64,000 nucleotides of DNA from Membranipora membranacea (GCA_914767715.1 OU612070.1:8449501-8513500), one strand, 5' to 3'; shown: positions 36,180 to 50,412, numbered from the stretch's first letter. A program made the numbers and translations. Notes: generated from the sequence alone by a model not told the origin.

Positions 36180-37009
36180 TTTGGTGTTTGAATCAGATGC
36201 AGGTGGCATTATCTTAAAGCGGCTACCCAATGAAACTGTTGGACCAGTTGATGGTTGGATGCTTTTTGTTGCCCACTTTTTGTGGTTATGTTTGTCACAG
36301 TTTGTACATTCTCACATATTTATCATGATTATTATGTGTTGAGCAGCTGCCACATACAAACACATCATAATGAGCTTAATCGTATTTATTATTTCAATTT
36401 GTTATAATGGGATAATTATCTACTCTAATCATTACACTGTCACTACCTTTTACCACTATCTTAACTAGCCTCGTACCTGTCACTTACATGAACTTAATGA
36501 GGGTTTTTATATCACTTTTGTTTCCTTCTGACAAATGGTTAGGTTCAAGTGATGTAATTTAGGCTGAGCCACATTGTATGAGCTCACACCCTAATTATTT
36601 TTCACTTTGGTTTGTAAAGTAAGTTTTTTATATATCTTATTGGAGTAGGAGTTATCTACCACCTTTTAATTAACTGATAACTCCGAATACAAAACTTTAA
36701 TCTATTTCAAATGGCAAAGTGCGTTGTACTTTTATATTAAATGAGGAAATTACGCACAAATGACACATCAATAAAGGATACTTATCCTCAAAGGTATGTA
36801 GAAGAAATAAATAGAACATAAAATATCAATTAAAAAAAATCTTGAGTATTGTAATAAGCTTGATTTGAAACAGGGAATGATCAGATCAAAAGGTTCCCTT
36901 TTTGCATGTATTTTGGTTTGGACTCAAATGAGCTGCAACAGAATATTGCGAGTAAGACCGTTGGGAGGAAAATCGGATTAAACTTGGTCCAATGAAGGAC
37001 AGATTGAGT
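36180..37009. other. Intergenic region between two convergent genes
   Basis: AT-rich DNA between the plus-strand ZIP gene and the stop of the minus-strand gene. No coding signal was seen. It should contain both 3' UTR ends. Confidence 0.5.
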
Positions 37010-40000
37010 TTAGCATATGAATGACTTTCCATTAGCGTCCACTCTGAGCTCCCCGCTGTGCCCGTTAATGGGTGACGGTATTCTTGGGAATTTGCTTGGT
37101 AACATTGCTGATCCCATTGTTTGTGCTGCTGACATTCTCCTCTTTCTTTCCTCCATGAAGTGTCTCTGTAATATCATTCTCTGGTTGATCATAAGTTCCT
37201 GCATACCAGCAGGAGGTTTATTGACTAAGATCCTAGGTGAGTGTGGAGCTGCTGCAGCCGGGTGTGGCAGTAAAGTCCTTGGTCTAATAACATTGATATG
37301 GGAAGGAGCAGCAGGGAGGCTACACGGTACCGCAGCCCTTTCTCTGAGAGTATGTCGGCTCATCTGTAGAGCAGATTTCGCTTCCTCTGCTACTATCTCT
37401 TCTAACTCGCTCCTAGCCTGTATCATAGCTCGCATCGCTCGCCTCTTTCTCTCTTCAGCTACTAAAGTGGCGTGCTGCGTTAAGCTTGTGTTTGGGATAG
37501 CTGGCTGTAGACCGGACGCGCTTTGCATCAAAGTTTTCATTGCGAATGTTGCCTGATATTCAGCGGCCATGGCCATTCTGATATCCGTCAGTTCTTTGTT
37601 AATGTTTGTGAGACCTCTGAAGGCCGGATTTTGTGCCATCATCTGACGGAGTCCGACAGCATCCGCTGGGTATAGATATGGTGGTTTGGGATGTGAGGAA
37701 TATTCTGGTGGCAGTGTGCTGTCATATTTCGGCACTTTTATAGACCCACTTGGAGAGGTGGCGGTCTGTCTCTCTAACTCAGGAGTGCGTCTTCTCTTTC
37801 TGTAAGAGAAATAAGAATGCAAACTTCAGCTATATCATTTCAGGCAGAGATAAACTTATGTCGTTACGACATGTAATAATAAATAAATTCTTGCAATGCT
37901 GATGTGTTCTAATACATATCGTCAATAGGTATGTGAGATGCAACAAATCCAGATCATTAACAGGGCTCCAAGCAAACATACCTGGTCTGTATGTCAGTAA
38001 ATCTGACAATAGGCACAGGTGCCCTCTGGATCTGTGTGACATCTATCAACTCGTCTCCATTACTTTTATCATCTGTGAAACAGAATAAAAGTTGATAGGC
38101 AAAATGAAAGGAAAATGAGAGAAAATAACACTCCTGTAGCTAGCTATATGCAGCCTAGTGCTATTGAATACCAGCTCCTCTAAACACAATGGTTTTTCTG
38201 CCTTGAATACTGAGACAAAAGACGCAGGTCCTTGCCATGTTAACTGGCAAACATAAAGAAATCTGTAAAATTAATTACTGCTGAGACAATTATTCATTCA
38301 GGCATGTCAATAAGGTGTTATGCAGCTCATGGCAATGCTCTAAAATTTGGATATTAGTGTCAGTAATCCGTTTTCAAATTTATTAATCACCCTGTGTTGT
38401 CATCTTAGCAAGAGTACATCGTTGATAAGCCGTGATCGGATTACCAATTTTTTTGCTAGTTGACAAATAATGAGAGCTAACTGTCAAAAGGCTTAGAGAC
38501 TTGCTGAACAAAGCTATCGAAGTAACAGGACACACATTACCACCAATTGTTTCAACCTCAGTTTAATTTTGTTGTTATTTCTACACCTTTGTTCCACAAT
38601 AATGGTTTAGTAAAAACTTGAAAAATGCTGTCATAATATTAGTTTTTTGCATTTTAACAATGGGCGAAATACATCTGTATGTCATAATATTTTGTTGATG
38701 GTCACAATCGGTGATTTGATCTGGTAACATCCTCAAGCTGATTTTCAAGTAAAAAAAGATGAGGAAAGCATTACAATTTTTCGAAACCATGCCTTCAATT
38801 TTATAGGTTAAAACTAAAAAACAGACTCTTTGTGCTGGGCAACCGATTCTGTTATAACTTTGTATTATATAGTGGTGTTCATTTCGAAAGACCTGCACAA
38901 CGCAAGCTTCTGGAATTCCCGTCTAACAGATTAATAATTTTGTTTAAAGTTTGATTTGGATATGCTCAACTGATGTTGGTTAAAATTACAAGGCATGTCT
39001 CAGTCTGAAAACTGAGAAATATGATATATAACAGGCATGGATGTCATAAAGCCAATCGGCAGACTTTTACATCCAAGAAGGTTATTAGTGTATGGACATG
39101 TTGGTAACTTGGTCTCACCAATGATGTCATACGACTGTTGCTGGCTGCTGCCGGGTAGAATTATCTCCCTGCGTCTGCTGTTGTACCGTGGTGTGAGATT
39201 CTCAGCCGTGCCAGGCATTCTATTACTGACTTTATAATCCTGAATTAAGTCCTTATTCTGCGCGATAAGATTAGCTATGTATACATGAGCCTGACTCCAG
39301 AACCCAGGTACCTAGAACCGGAATTATGAGAGTGATAAACAAAGCATAGTAGTGAGAATCACATGCCCTCCCAGAAGAGGAAGGAATTCACCATTTCATA
39401 GACATTTGAACTAGGGAAATTTAAGGCTAGCCAACCTTAACTCAACCTCATTATTTTTTACGAACCTGAGCTACCTAAAATTGGTGCTAAGTACATTGAG
39501 GCTAACAAGATTGGCATGTACATGCGGTTCAAATACTGGACATTGAGTCCACTTACCTTAGATGGTAGATGTGTGTTTATTTTTCCGACCCCATCAGGGA
39601 TGTGACTACTTGATGGAGATAGTTTATGCATTACTTCTTGAGTTGAAAATGTGCGGCTCATTCTACTGGGTGTTGTGTCACTGTGTTCATACCCTGCAAT
39701 ATCAAATTGAAGAATGGCTCAGAAGGAAAGAACGTCAGCCGTGTTACATATAAGATGACATCACCCTGTTTTTGTCAGTGCAAAAAAGAGATATTGAGAA
39801 AAAAAGGCATTGAGGTGTGACCCAACTTTAGGCCACAAAGATCCTAAGTAATTGCGCACTTTTTGCATTAATCCTCTTTATTTTTTGCCAATGATGATAG
39901 TACAAGCTGATGAAATCTAGTGGTTGATAAATTCAGCTGAGAAGATATTCCATTAGTATTTTCTTTTTCCAGAGGGTAATTGAATCAAATATCGCTTTGT

Positions 40001-41139
40001 TGAGATTTTGTTTCAATTAAAATTGCTTATTCGAATCGCATAGGAAGACCATAATGGCGCTTCTGAATGTCACAGTAAATAGAAAAAATTAATATTCACA
40101 GACGACTCATTACCTATAACTTCCCATTATCTACATAAAGTTTTTTTTTGGCCTATAGTCCTTACGTACTCCCTGAATGTTCCCTGGTGGAGAAACACAT
40201 CATGTTTATGTGAATGTCACGATCCTGCCAACCGCCAATGTGCTCACAGACAAAAAATTATCCCTCGCAAAAACTGGATAACTCTAACTGTGCTAAGCTC
40301 AGTCTAAAGTGCGACATCATAAAAAAGATCGATAAAACAACCCTTCCTATCGGGTGCATATACATATTTTCTAAACACGCCTTTCTAGAAAGTGTGAATC
40401 AGTGAGTCACATCATGGATGTCTTGATAATTCACACTCAATTTATTGTAAGATTGTAAGATTAGCACAGTTTTAAATCAGGCCCACCACATAATTTTCAG
40501 GCGGGATGACTTCACAAGCAGGGCTCTCTGCCCGTGGCTATAGATTTCACACCGGATGTCTCGAAGCTAGTACAAATATATTCACCGTTATTATCGTGAA
40601 TGTTTGAAATGATTAAGGTATGCCCAAAATTTGTCCGCCTCTTATGCTAACACAAATGATGAAGGCAAAAAAACGTTTCAACTATGATTTATGTCAGATA
40701 AAATAAGATATGTATTCGAACCATTTGATTTTGACAGCTGAAAAAGACAAATAATCAAACTTTTTTTCTTTATGTGATTGATTCGTCTGCCAATAACAAA
40801 ATCGTTATGAGTATTTTACGCACCAGGAAGAAGTAGAGGTTGGATAGGATGAATAGCCGGTCTCACTCTCGGTCTGTGGATAGTAGATGGTATTGTCGGC
40901 TTGTAACCAGCAGCCACTGCTATGGGTACAGCCCCACTCCATCTCTGAGAAGGGTTTACTCTGATCGGCAGCCTATCTGGAGGCAGCGCTTGTGGAGCAG
41001 CAGAGTGATGTGATTGAGGAGGTCGGTGGTGGTCCTGATATCCTGGTACGGGAATCTCTGGTATCCTTGATTGTGTGGTGTGAGCAGGATACATGCTTAT
41101 TCTTGAGTGAACACCAAGTGATGACGAAGAATCCACCAA
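37010..41139 (-). CDS. Unrecognised, probably nuclear protein (at least five exons, about 508 aa)
   Basis: Minus-strand exons in order: 41139-40824, 39693-39557, 39311-39119, 38072-37982 and 37799-37010 (stop at 37010-37012). All borders are GT-AG and the phases agree (1, 0, 1, 2), giving 1527 coding bases from the ATG at 41139. Donors include GTGCGT, GTAAGT, GTGAGA and GTATGT. The first exon may start further upstream, because its 5' border is not clear. Visible parts: a Pro/His/Ser-rich N-terminus, a conserved-looking core beginning VPGFWSQAHVYIANLIAQNK (about 152-171), a basic cluster TRKRRRTPEL near 247, a Met/Ala-rich helical region, two Glu/Arg-rich helices with EERKRR and a Pro-rich C-terminus ending SFIC. 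There is no signal peptide or membrane helix. Composition suggests a chromatin or transcription cofactor, but I do not recognise the family. Confidence 0.72.
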
Positions 41140-43169
41140 TCTGATTTTGCTGTTTCAGTTACCTGTGAAACACGTAATGTGAGAACATTTATAAAGTAGT
41201 AATTTTGGCTATGTTTTGAGTCAAAGTGATGAAATCATTTAATTCATTACGTTGTATTCTAGTAATCAGCTATTTCAAGCTTTCATCGTAAATAATTCAT
41301 TTACTTAAAATTTAATCTTTGTTTCTGAAGCATTCAGCGAGCTCTATGGAAAGCACAAGGGATCAATCCAACTCCCTTTTGGGGTTAAAAAAGACCTATC
41401 ATTGAAATTAGGCGTTCTGGTAAATACACAATTATGCTGTACCTTTTTAATTCATTTTTACTAGCAGTTTAAACATCATAAAATATTGATATACAGAGTA
41501 CTTGGTAAGTCCATATGTTGGTCCCACGAGGGGTGCACTGAGCTTCATAGAGGTTCCAAGAAGTGCAAATTTATAATTTTTTACCCCAGGACTAAATTCT
41601 TTGTCACCCTGCGCAAAAAATGCTGTGATGCTCAAACAGAAATAACATTGTGAGATGCAATAATAAAGTACAAACCTTTTTATCTCTCTTCCATACATGA
41701 AGCTGTTGTCAATTCCCAGTCTGTTTTGAACGATGAGCTGTTTTTTTCTAAAATAAGCCTCACCAAGTATCGCCTATTCGCCTCTCAGGAAGGATATGAG
41801 ATGGAAGACGCTGTTATTTTGCTGAGCAGCTGAACAAAGATACCTAGTAATTTATTAACAAATTACCAGTTAGCAATCTGTCATTATAAAGTGATATGAT
41901 GTTGCAAATTATAGGTTAGCCTGCACTCAAGTTTAAGTAGTGATACAGACTCATGTTAGCCTGTGTTCGTTTGCTGGTGTGACTACATCAGAATTACGGC
42001 CGCGCTATAACCATAAAACTCACTGACTGACAAACAATAAGCTTTGACAGCAAATAAAAAAGAGAGAAATTCTACATCATCATGATCAGAATGATTGCAA
42101 GTATAGTATTAAATGAGTTACAACGGGTATTCATTATTGCAGGAGTCTGAGGCCGGTAAAAAGTTTGAAATGATTCCAAGATCTAGATTTAGATCTACAA
42201 AGCTTGTTGACATGTCATCGGTCACAGTCTTTTATAATCATAGTAAGATTTGTTAAATGACATTTTATCAAGGCATGGGTCAGGATCATTGACAAAAATC
42301 ACCCTCGTTGACGAAATGTCAGCCATTGAACACAAGCTAGCGTGATGTTGGCAGACTTTAAAGTTTTTGTGTCACAAGCTGCAAATTAAATCTTGGGGGG
42401 GGTGTAATTACGTATACTGTTACAATGATACTCTTGATGGAAGGCCTATAATAACGCCTGCCTCTTCATCTGGTCAATTATAAGTTATTTTCATGTCAGC
42501 CGGCCACATATCCCTATTCATTAAACAGATAAGTGTATGCCTCAGCAAGGTCGATGACGCTATACCTACAAATTAAGTCATTTTTTACTCAGCTCAACAT
42601 AGTCATGAAGGCATCCTACAAACATGCTTGTGTAATATGATAGGGATAATATTCACATGCTATGAGATGGTATGAGATATTCTCCCTACCACAGAGTTTC
42701 AAAGAAGAAGTCCAGAGTTTACATTAAAGAAATTTTCACACCGATAGAGTCGTCCGACATGACAGTATAATAGTCAACTTAAATATAAGATTACACCTAT
42801 TAGACATATTATATACAATGCTATTTACGCATGAGCATGACAATAACACCACTGATTAAATTGAGCATAAATAAGGATAGCTTAGGTATTAAAATGAAAA
42901 AGATATCTGAGAACCTTCTCTCAGATACTAAAATTAAATATTTTTTTCAGAAATAATTATTCTGCTATAGTAATAATTTTTGGATATTATTTTTCATCCT
43001 TAGCGTGGTTCGATGACTGAAATAGTTGTTTTTACTTGAACAAGCAGTCTTTCATTGGTGAGACCTGGTCCTCAAACACAATGTCAGCTCAGCTCAAGAG
43101 TCAATAAAGAAAACAAGTGTTTCGGTTAATGCTTGGCGAAGGCCAACCAGTTTGACACTTGCAATCTAT
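41140..43169. other. No gene recognised
   Basis: AT-rich sequence upstream of the minus-strand gene and before the repeat array. It may hold its promoter and 5' exons. The minus-strand frame at 41447-41698 has no recognisable content. Confidence 0.4.
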
Positions 43170-44314
43170 TTTTTTATCAACTAGATGTACTTACCTCAGA
43201 TACAATTGTAGATGAAGCACAACCTAAGGAGCAGTTACATTCATGATTGTGGAAAAGACTGCTTTATCCTTTATCCTTTCAAATTGAAGAAACTCATTCG
43301 AAACTAGTGAGATTCTCTTGTGTAAGAGACTGTGTCAGTGTAGTAATTGACAAGGGTCCAAATTGAGGTTGGATTCCATGTTCCCAGTAGGAGATTGGTA
43401 ACTATCAGGTGAAACTGCTGATTGCCAGCTAATTTTCAGAGATATGTTGTGAAGTTTGAGTCGAAAGAATGAATGTGCATTCCATGAATCGATAATAGAT
43501 CTATGTACCATGATCAAAATAAGAAAATAAAACGGTCGAATTGTCTCCACCTTGACATTAAGAAGACAACTCATAATTATTAACTGGGTTACACGTGATT
43601 ATCGCTGACTCAGAAGTTCTAACAGCATCACATAGAAAGGGGTGCCAATGTGTTCTCTGGTAAGGTCCATGAGAGCATGAATAAATTGAAGCTAAGCAGT
43701 GAGCAGATGTAAAATATGAGTGTACTAACAGTAATCAAAATAATTATAATATATAAATACAAAGATATTTCTTACATGTGAGGATCAGCATTTCGAAGGT
43801 AATATTGTTAGTATATGAGTAAAGTTTTTTCTATCTAGCAGTAAAAAAATGAGGGTCTTTCAATTATAAATAAGATTACTGGATTGGCAATCTTTCATCT
43901 TGATTACATTGATGACCATGATCGTATACAGTAAATATATTTATGGCTCAACAAATTATATTTTCTTATATACCTTTGGAAGCTTTGAGATATGGCTCAC
44001 GCCTAAATTGTAATGTGTTTCTAACACAATTACCAAATAAAATCACTTCACTTCATATTTGAATGCCATCTGCTTTATTTTTAGGGCAAAACGATTTTAT
44101 CAAATCAGGACATAAAAACTATATATCATTTAAAATAAGTGTGCAACAATCATAATAATATCAGCTGAAAATGACAATACTAAAAACACTGCTGCTACTA
44201 CATGGTGTGAATGACAAAAAATATGCATCTGATATAGCACCTTACTATAATTCGTGTCAGGAAGTCAACTCTAGTAGGACATAGATCAAGTTTGATCCAT
44301 TTTGCTCGCATTGG

Positions 44315-44392
44315 AGTTGCCCCCTCTACTGACACGCCTTCGGCAAAAAAGCCCTCGGCAAAAAAAGTTTTGGCATGTCAGTAGAGGGGACA
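44315..44392. mobile_element. Small hairpin MITE in unit 1
   Basis: CCCCTCTACTGACACGCC and, inverted, GGCATGTCAGTAGAGGGG enclose an A-rich loop. A related hairpin is present in unit 3 (about 58269-58350) and absent from unit 2. The right outer arm seen in unit 3 is missing here. Confidence 0.6.
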
Positions 44393-46222
44393 TGAGAGGA
44401 CAGATCATGTCCTTTGAGGGAGTTTATATGGTTATCTATTTTGCCTTTTTGCCCACTGTCACATCATGTCATGTTGTGTGTTTACTATCTGTCACTCATC
44501 TCTTATTTAAAACATATTTTAGTCAAATAAGAAGTATTGCTAATAGAATTATAGAAAGAAAGCTTCATATCAACAAATTTGTCATAGTTGCCTCTTTGTT
44601 CATTCAAGTGAAGAAAATAAATATTATAATTTTGTCATGAAAATTCCAATAAACTATTTACTAAAACATTTCTCAACCACATAGCGATGCTTTATTGAGA
44701 AATATCCTAGCAAAAATTCAATAATTAATCTCTGTATATGTTAATTCATGCTTTCACTTTATCCTGTTTGTGTTTGTAGGTGCTGCTCGACAGGGATTTA
44801 TTCTTGTCCATGTATTTTCCTTAGATCAAAGTGTCACTGCCGATGGGCCACTAGTGCCTGTTTCAGATTCTGGCAGCTTGCGGCACACTCAAGTTTAAGA
44901 TGTCCCACATGGCTTCACCTCTAGGATGCATTCTAGTCTACTAGGATGTATCACACTCTCAGTACGAGGATTTTGGGCAACTTGCGTCTCTCTTTAGGGG
45001 CAGCCCACCCTCTGTTTTGTCATAAACAGGAATTGTAATTTTAATTCAAGTGATTTTCCAGGTAACAACATGCCTGTTTGTAGGTATGGATATTTGATGA
45101 AGATATTACATTCGTTTGATTCCTGTAAAATAAACATTTCATAAGAATGATTTTTTAGATATTGGCGCTGTCTGATTGGTGAGGCCCCTCCTGATATGTG
45201 AGTCTGTTTTAGAGCACAGACTTAGATGTACTGATGTGCAAAGACATTGGACATGCCTCAGACCATGTGACAGCTGGCCACAGAATTTTGGTAAGAATCA
45301 CTAGCCTCCCTTAATACCACCCTGCAATTCTCTACTCCTGTATTGTCCTGTATTGATGTAGGTTATTTGGCAATTGTGCCATCAACATTGTAACTGAGTG
45401 ATTCTTTCATGAAGGTGTTATCGGACAGAGCTACAAAATGCATGGAATTGTCTTTCCAGGCCATGTGTGGGTGTGGCTCTGTTGACCACACAAACCAACT
45501 GCTCAGTAACAGACCAATGAGCAATGAGTAAGAAGCAATGACCAATCAATTGTGCTCTATGGTACCAGACTGGCAAATGACAGAGACGTAAGTAAAGATG
45601 CTAGTCCACAACACCAATTTACTGGTCTGTCGATAGACGCATCATTAGCATGCCAAACATATTTTTAGTTACTTGCTGTATTTCATTGCAACCAATTAAA
45701 ATGACAATAAATCATTAAACAAAATAATAGTATATTTTATTCAGATTTGGTAAAATGCACTTTCATTGACATACTAGGGAAAATGAATAGAAGATATTCT
45801 GTCTTTGAAGTGTTCAGCAGATATATATGAGCCATTGTACAGTCATTCGTTGGTCCTTTTATTTATTGTTCTGTCTTATACAGCCTCGGTCAGGTTCCAT
45901 CATTTTTACCAAAAGATGGGAATAATAATAGGCCATCCCATTTCTAAAAGAATGTAAAGAAAACAGATTGTTATATTTCGTAGTTCTGTATTTTATGGAC
46001 ACTATGCAGTGTAGGCAAGATTGATAGAGCTTTACATCTCTTCAAAATGTTTATGTGAATTAGTTTTCTAGCTCTTACCTTGAATGATGAATGGAAATGT
46101 TGAGTTCTACTACTGTCTGTTACTGGTTGGTGTCTGTTTCCAATGACTTTTCAGTAAATGTATGATATCTATGGACGTGTCCCAGTATTTATATACACAG
46201 CTAGTTTGTATCTGGCGACTCT

Positions 46223-46266
46223 AGCCCTGTCACGCGGCTACAGAAATCTAGCGGCGTGACAATGCT
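46223..46266. repeat. Conserved stem-loop, unit 1 copy
   Basis: TGTCACGCGGCTA, loop CAGAAATC, then TAGCGGCGTGACA, with one mismatch in the stem. The same structure is at 53595-53638 and 60544-60578. Confidence 0.8.
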
Positions 46267-46791
46267 ATGGTGACTCAGGCATTGATTAAAGTTAATTATC
46301 CATGATATTGACAAATCATTATTAATAATCGACAAAAAGAGCTATCGTCTTATTTCACAATGCAAAAAGTTTGCAGCAAAATTTGGCAGCTTTTCAACAG
46401 CGGATCTGTGCGAGAGCAAATCAATTCAAAGAAAGGCTTAAATTTCCTTAGGAACGCTGACTCAATCTCATTTCTCTGGGCCGAGATTTCGCTGTGTTCC
46501 ACACAGCTTTCTGACAAACAATAGAACAAAATAAAACTATGTCATGACGACTTCATTGCCACTGTTGTATTTCAACAATATTAAGAGCCTCACTCCCATA
46601 TCTAGTGCCAGCATTCTGCTTGGAATTAGACAACATGATTGATAAGTGTATTGATATTCCTTGAGAAAATTCGAAAGAAAATTGTTAACAGTCTGGCAAT
46701 CACCCAAATTCATTTAGTAATTGAATGTAATAAAAAAATGAAAATAATCGAGCCAACACTCTGTACATCAAACAATGTTTAGGTACTATTG

Positions 46792-47770
46792 TCACTTCAT
46801 GGTTTTCAAGTTTTTTAACTGACCGCACTCAATATACTAAATACTCCTCAGGGTACAGTTTTGTCACCACTGCTTTTCTCGATATATACTGATTTTATCA
46901 CCTCTGCTACCTAAAATGTCACGGTGCTAAAATATGCCGATGACACATTTATCATAGGAAATATTCAGTCTAATAGTGATTTTATGTTATACCAAGAAGA
47001 AGTTAACAGAATTTCATACGTAATAATAGCGATCTTTTACTGAATCCCACCAAGACACATGGAACGATTTTTACCACAATCCGTGATCAACCTGTTTTTC
47101 CTCAACTATATTGATAACTCTTCTATTCAAACAGCAGATGATGTTTTATACCTAGGAGTACACATTGATTCCAAACTACGATTTTCTAAAATATAAACAA
47201 GCCACATCAGTTGAGTCAAGATGCAGACAATGCGTGTATATTTTAAAACGTTTTGCTTTCTATGGTGCTTCTGAGCAATTACTTTGCCAGCTTTTCCGTT
47301 CTTTCAACGAGTCATGCCTTTTTTACTGACTACCTGTGTATTTTAACAATTTTTTTGACTATGATAAGAAAGCACTCAGAAAGATTTTTCCTATAGCAAA
47401 CTCATGGTGCATCAGTAGGGACTCTAGACAACCGAATATCGGAGCGTTTAAAAGATACTGTAAGCTTGTATTACATGATGATGACCACCTCTTTCATGAT
47501 TTTATTTCTAAACTTCCGTCTGGTAGACTCTGTGCATATAAATGAAGATGTGTATGTGGTAGTAACAGTTTTATTAGACACTATATCAATGTTATCAATA
47601 CTGTGATAGCTGGTTCCTGAGAGTAGATTTTGAGCAGCAAACTGCTTTTATCGTAGACTTTATTTTTTTAGTATCATCCTCTTATTTTTTACTATTTCTT
47701 CACAAAGTGGCAATCTAAGTTTTATCTCCCCAATTTTTTGTTTAAAATTGTATGACAAATAAATAATCAA
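46792..47770 (+). pseudogene. 5'-truncated, decayed non-LTR retrotransposon (LINE) in unit 1
   Basis: Translation shows the core of a LINE reverse transcriptase: TPQGTVLSPLLFSIYTDF, then VLKYADDTFIIG with the YADD catalytic motif at 46933-46944, then remnants of LNPTKTHGTIF and DDVLYLGVHIDSKLRF. The C-terminal end (47336-47545) resembles the tail of LINE ORF2 (FHDFISKLPSGR). Several stops and frameshifts interrupt it, including a stop between SAT and NVTVLKYADD. The 3' end is a short ACAAATAAATAATCAAT tail and the 5' end is truncated in the reverse transcriptase domain. CATTG/TATTG flanks both sides as target duplication. CR1/L2/Jockey-like by general look; the clade is not determined. Confidence 0.85.
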
Positions 47771-47776
47771 TCATTG

Positions 47777-50160
47777 GTAAGTAGCCTGTTAGCAGGATTG
47801 CCTAGTTACGCACTAGCTCATTAGAGACAGTTCTGATCATGTCCATCAGCTGTGTTCACCTTGTATGCTTCTGGGGCTAAAACATTTAATAATCTCACTT
47901 TTTGCAGGCTTAAGGATATCTTCAGGTACTGGACCTGCCAAATTGCTAATGGAGCGAAACATTGTGCACTTTATCATGTCATTGCAGACTAATTAAACTC
48001 CTAAAAATGATAACAGTATCTGCGTAAATGTTGGTGATATTCAGTTTCCCATCAAATAATGGACATGAACTTCAAAATATTTTTCTTACCAAGTTGTTCT
48101 GTCGTGCATTAATTTTACGGATAGGAAAAAAGGTAATTCCTGTCTTCCTAAAGCTTTGGTGACATCGCTTTGCACAGAGATTGCAATACTAATTTATCAG
48201 GAAATGGTTTTTTGCAAATTGGGCAATCTTGAGTCCGGCATGTCACTCACTTTAAAACAAAACTTGACTAGGACTATTCAGTGTATTGATTGTGATTTGC
48301 TGTGATTCGAAGTTTCCTGGGACAGGATCAGTGATACGTGATATCTTCCGGACTATCCATGCCTATCATGAGAAATTTGATTACAACATTAATTAATATG
48401 TGGATATCCATTTCATGCATAAAAAAGCTCACGGCCATTGATAGTCTTGATACCCTGTGATTGCAATGGGAGAAAAACCATGATGTTGCTTGTTTTTTTG
48501 ATTTTTTTTTTCTGGTAACAGAACGGGTCTATGAACTTATACCAATGAGGCACAGGAGCATTTTAGGTCGGATGCCCTGCGTGACACCACCATGTTTTGC
48601 TCGGAATGGAACACTTGCTGATCCATTTCATGTATATTCTGTCCAGCTTATAAAATCGTGTCCGTTATCATCCTCTAATGGGATGCGTGATAGATAATAT
48701 TTCTTTTTTTCATAAGAGAGTTGTGGTGCTTCAGGCTAGAAACAAAAAGTTACCGACTTGCTTCCATTTTAGGGGTGTTGAGATTTTTTAAATATGTCTT
48801 TTTATCAAATAAATTGAATCTGATACAGGTTCGCTTTATATGTGATCTTCAAATTCAGGTAGGACTGCATAGGGAACACTTAAATAACATAATCCAATGC
48901 CTTTCTAATTCAACAACATTCAATTTACAATTACGAGTGTAATGTGAGTTTGAGAATCTTTGTCTCTGTATCATTGTCAGCACCGCCACCTTAAAGGCGA
49001 TATTACGTTTACAGTAATGTATGGTTAGATGGTAACGGTTTGGAGGAAAAATGTGACCTTTTACATTTTTACTCTCATGAATATAAAACAACCAAGTTCT
49101 ACCACAACTGTCTCGACAGCTTGGAACAATGGAAAACTCATATCTCTACGGTATCTAGTTTCCTTTTTCCAAATGACAAGGTGATTATGTTCCAGAGCAA
49201 ACCTGAGTCAATCTTTGGATATTGACGTTGCACAAGTTTCCTAGTTAATTGTCCGTGATAATTGCAAATCAATTGACAAAATGATGCATTGTGTAATGTC
49301 ACTAGGCAAAAAATTGGCCCATATTTGGCAGCTTTTTCTGTCAATAGCAATTAAATTTAATGATATTGGCCTATCCATTTAATATGTTATATCGTTATTT
49401 TCCTTCTTTTCTCAATTTATGGGCAAAAGAATAGACTGCCCAAGCAGCATGTTCCAGCATGGCATGACTTAATTGGCAGTCTTATGGCCACTCATGGCTC
49501 CTGTTCCCCTAATTCATCAACATTACGACCCTCCAACACTCGCCAAGTGCCAGCATTCTGTTCGGAATCAGTCAACATGTCTGATTCAGTATATTCATTT
49601 TCTCGAGATAAACTTGAAAGATGTTTGGCGAATAGTATTGAGGATCGAACGGCGAATGGCTTGTTAGCGTGACTACCTAGTTACGCACTAGGTAATTAGG
49701 GACAGTTCTGAACATGATCATGTGCTGTGTTCACCCAATGTGTTTCTGAGGCTACAACATTTCACAACTTCTCATTTTTTGTAGGTTTTAGGGACATGAA
49801 TAACCTGCCAGATTGCTAATGCTGAGAATCATTGCCTTTCCATCGCATGACTAGTTAAATTCCTGAGAACGACAACATAACTGTGTAAATATTGGCAATA
49901 TTCAGTAGTCCAAAAAAATGGAGATCAAGTTCAAAGGGTTTTTTTGTTAATTTGTTCTGTCATGCATTAATTCATATACATTAAAAAATTAATAATGTGG
50001 CGTCACGGCTTTGAAACGAAAATGTTTTTGCCCAAGTCCTAAGTTGTAGAAGCAAAGTTTTTTGTTCAAATAAACTTCAGTTGTGTGTTTATGGTAAATG
50101 CATGCGTGTATATAATAAAAGAAACCCATATCCAGTCCTTCATATCTCTTTTTCAAAAAA
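47777..50160. repeat. Internal module duplicated within the unit
   Basis: The segment starting near 47777 (CCTGTTAGCAGGATTGCC, then TAGTTACGCACTAGCTCATT) recurs in diverged form from about 49665 (CTTGTTAGCGTGACTACC, then TAGTTACGCACTAGGTAATT), with the same following words for some 350 bp. Equivalent pairs are at 55260/56700 and 60770/61620. This older internal duplication precedes the amplification of the large units. Confidence 0.75.
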
Positions 50161-50365
50161 TGTTTTGGAAAAAAATAGAAGCAATGGCTGAATCACAGTC
50201 CTATCTTCAACCACATATGTGTAGTAAAAGCAGTTGAAGGTGTGCTTATTATATTTTTTACACTTCTTTTGCCTGACTGCGCTATGAAATCTTGAAACCA
50301 ATAACAAATTAAACAACGGCTTACTTCACCCATTAATTTGCAATTTAAGTCAGTAAGCTTCAGCG

Positions 50366-50412
50366 GGCTGGAATGGCCGATCGGTTAGCATGTTTGAAGC
50401 GTGACCAACCAT
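50366..50412 (+). repeat. tRNA-like A-box segment near the unit end
   Basis: GGCTGGAATGGCCGATCGGTTAGCATG-type sequence resembles the 5' half of a Leu/Ser-type tRNA, with an A box TGGCCGATCGGTTAG. No matching 3' half is present. Copies occur near 57410 and 63178. It is probably the head of a tRNA-derived SINE. Confidence 0.45.

Noticed and set aside
37017-37556. 179-codon plus-strand frame opposite the last exon of the nuclear-type gene
   Set aside because: It is the antisense shadow of the minus-strand exon, which has consistent splice phases and better protein character.
45363-45545. 60-codon minus-strand frame conserved in array units 1 and 2 (MVIASYSLLIGLLLSSWFVW...), with a similar tail in unit 4
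   Set aside because: Unit 3 carries a deletion that breaks it, and part of the sequence has inverted similarity to DNA just downstream (GTAGCTCTGTC), so it looks like an arm of a repeat rather than a gene. No start-context or splice support was seen.
50366-50412. Possible tRNA-Leu/Ser gene
   Set aside because: Only the 5' half is tRNA-like and no 3' half or variable arm follows.
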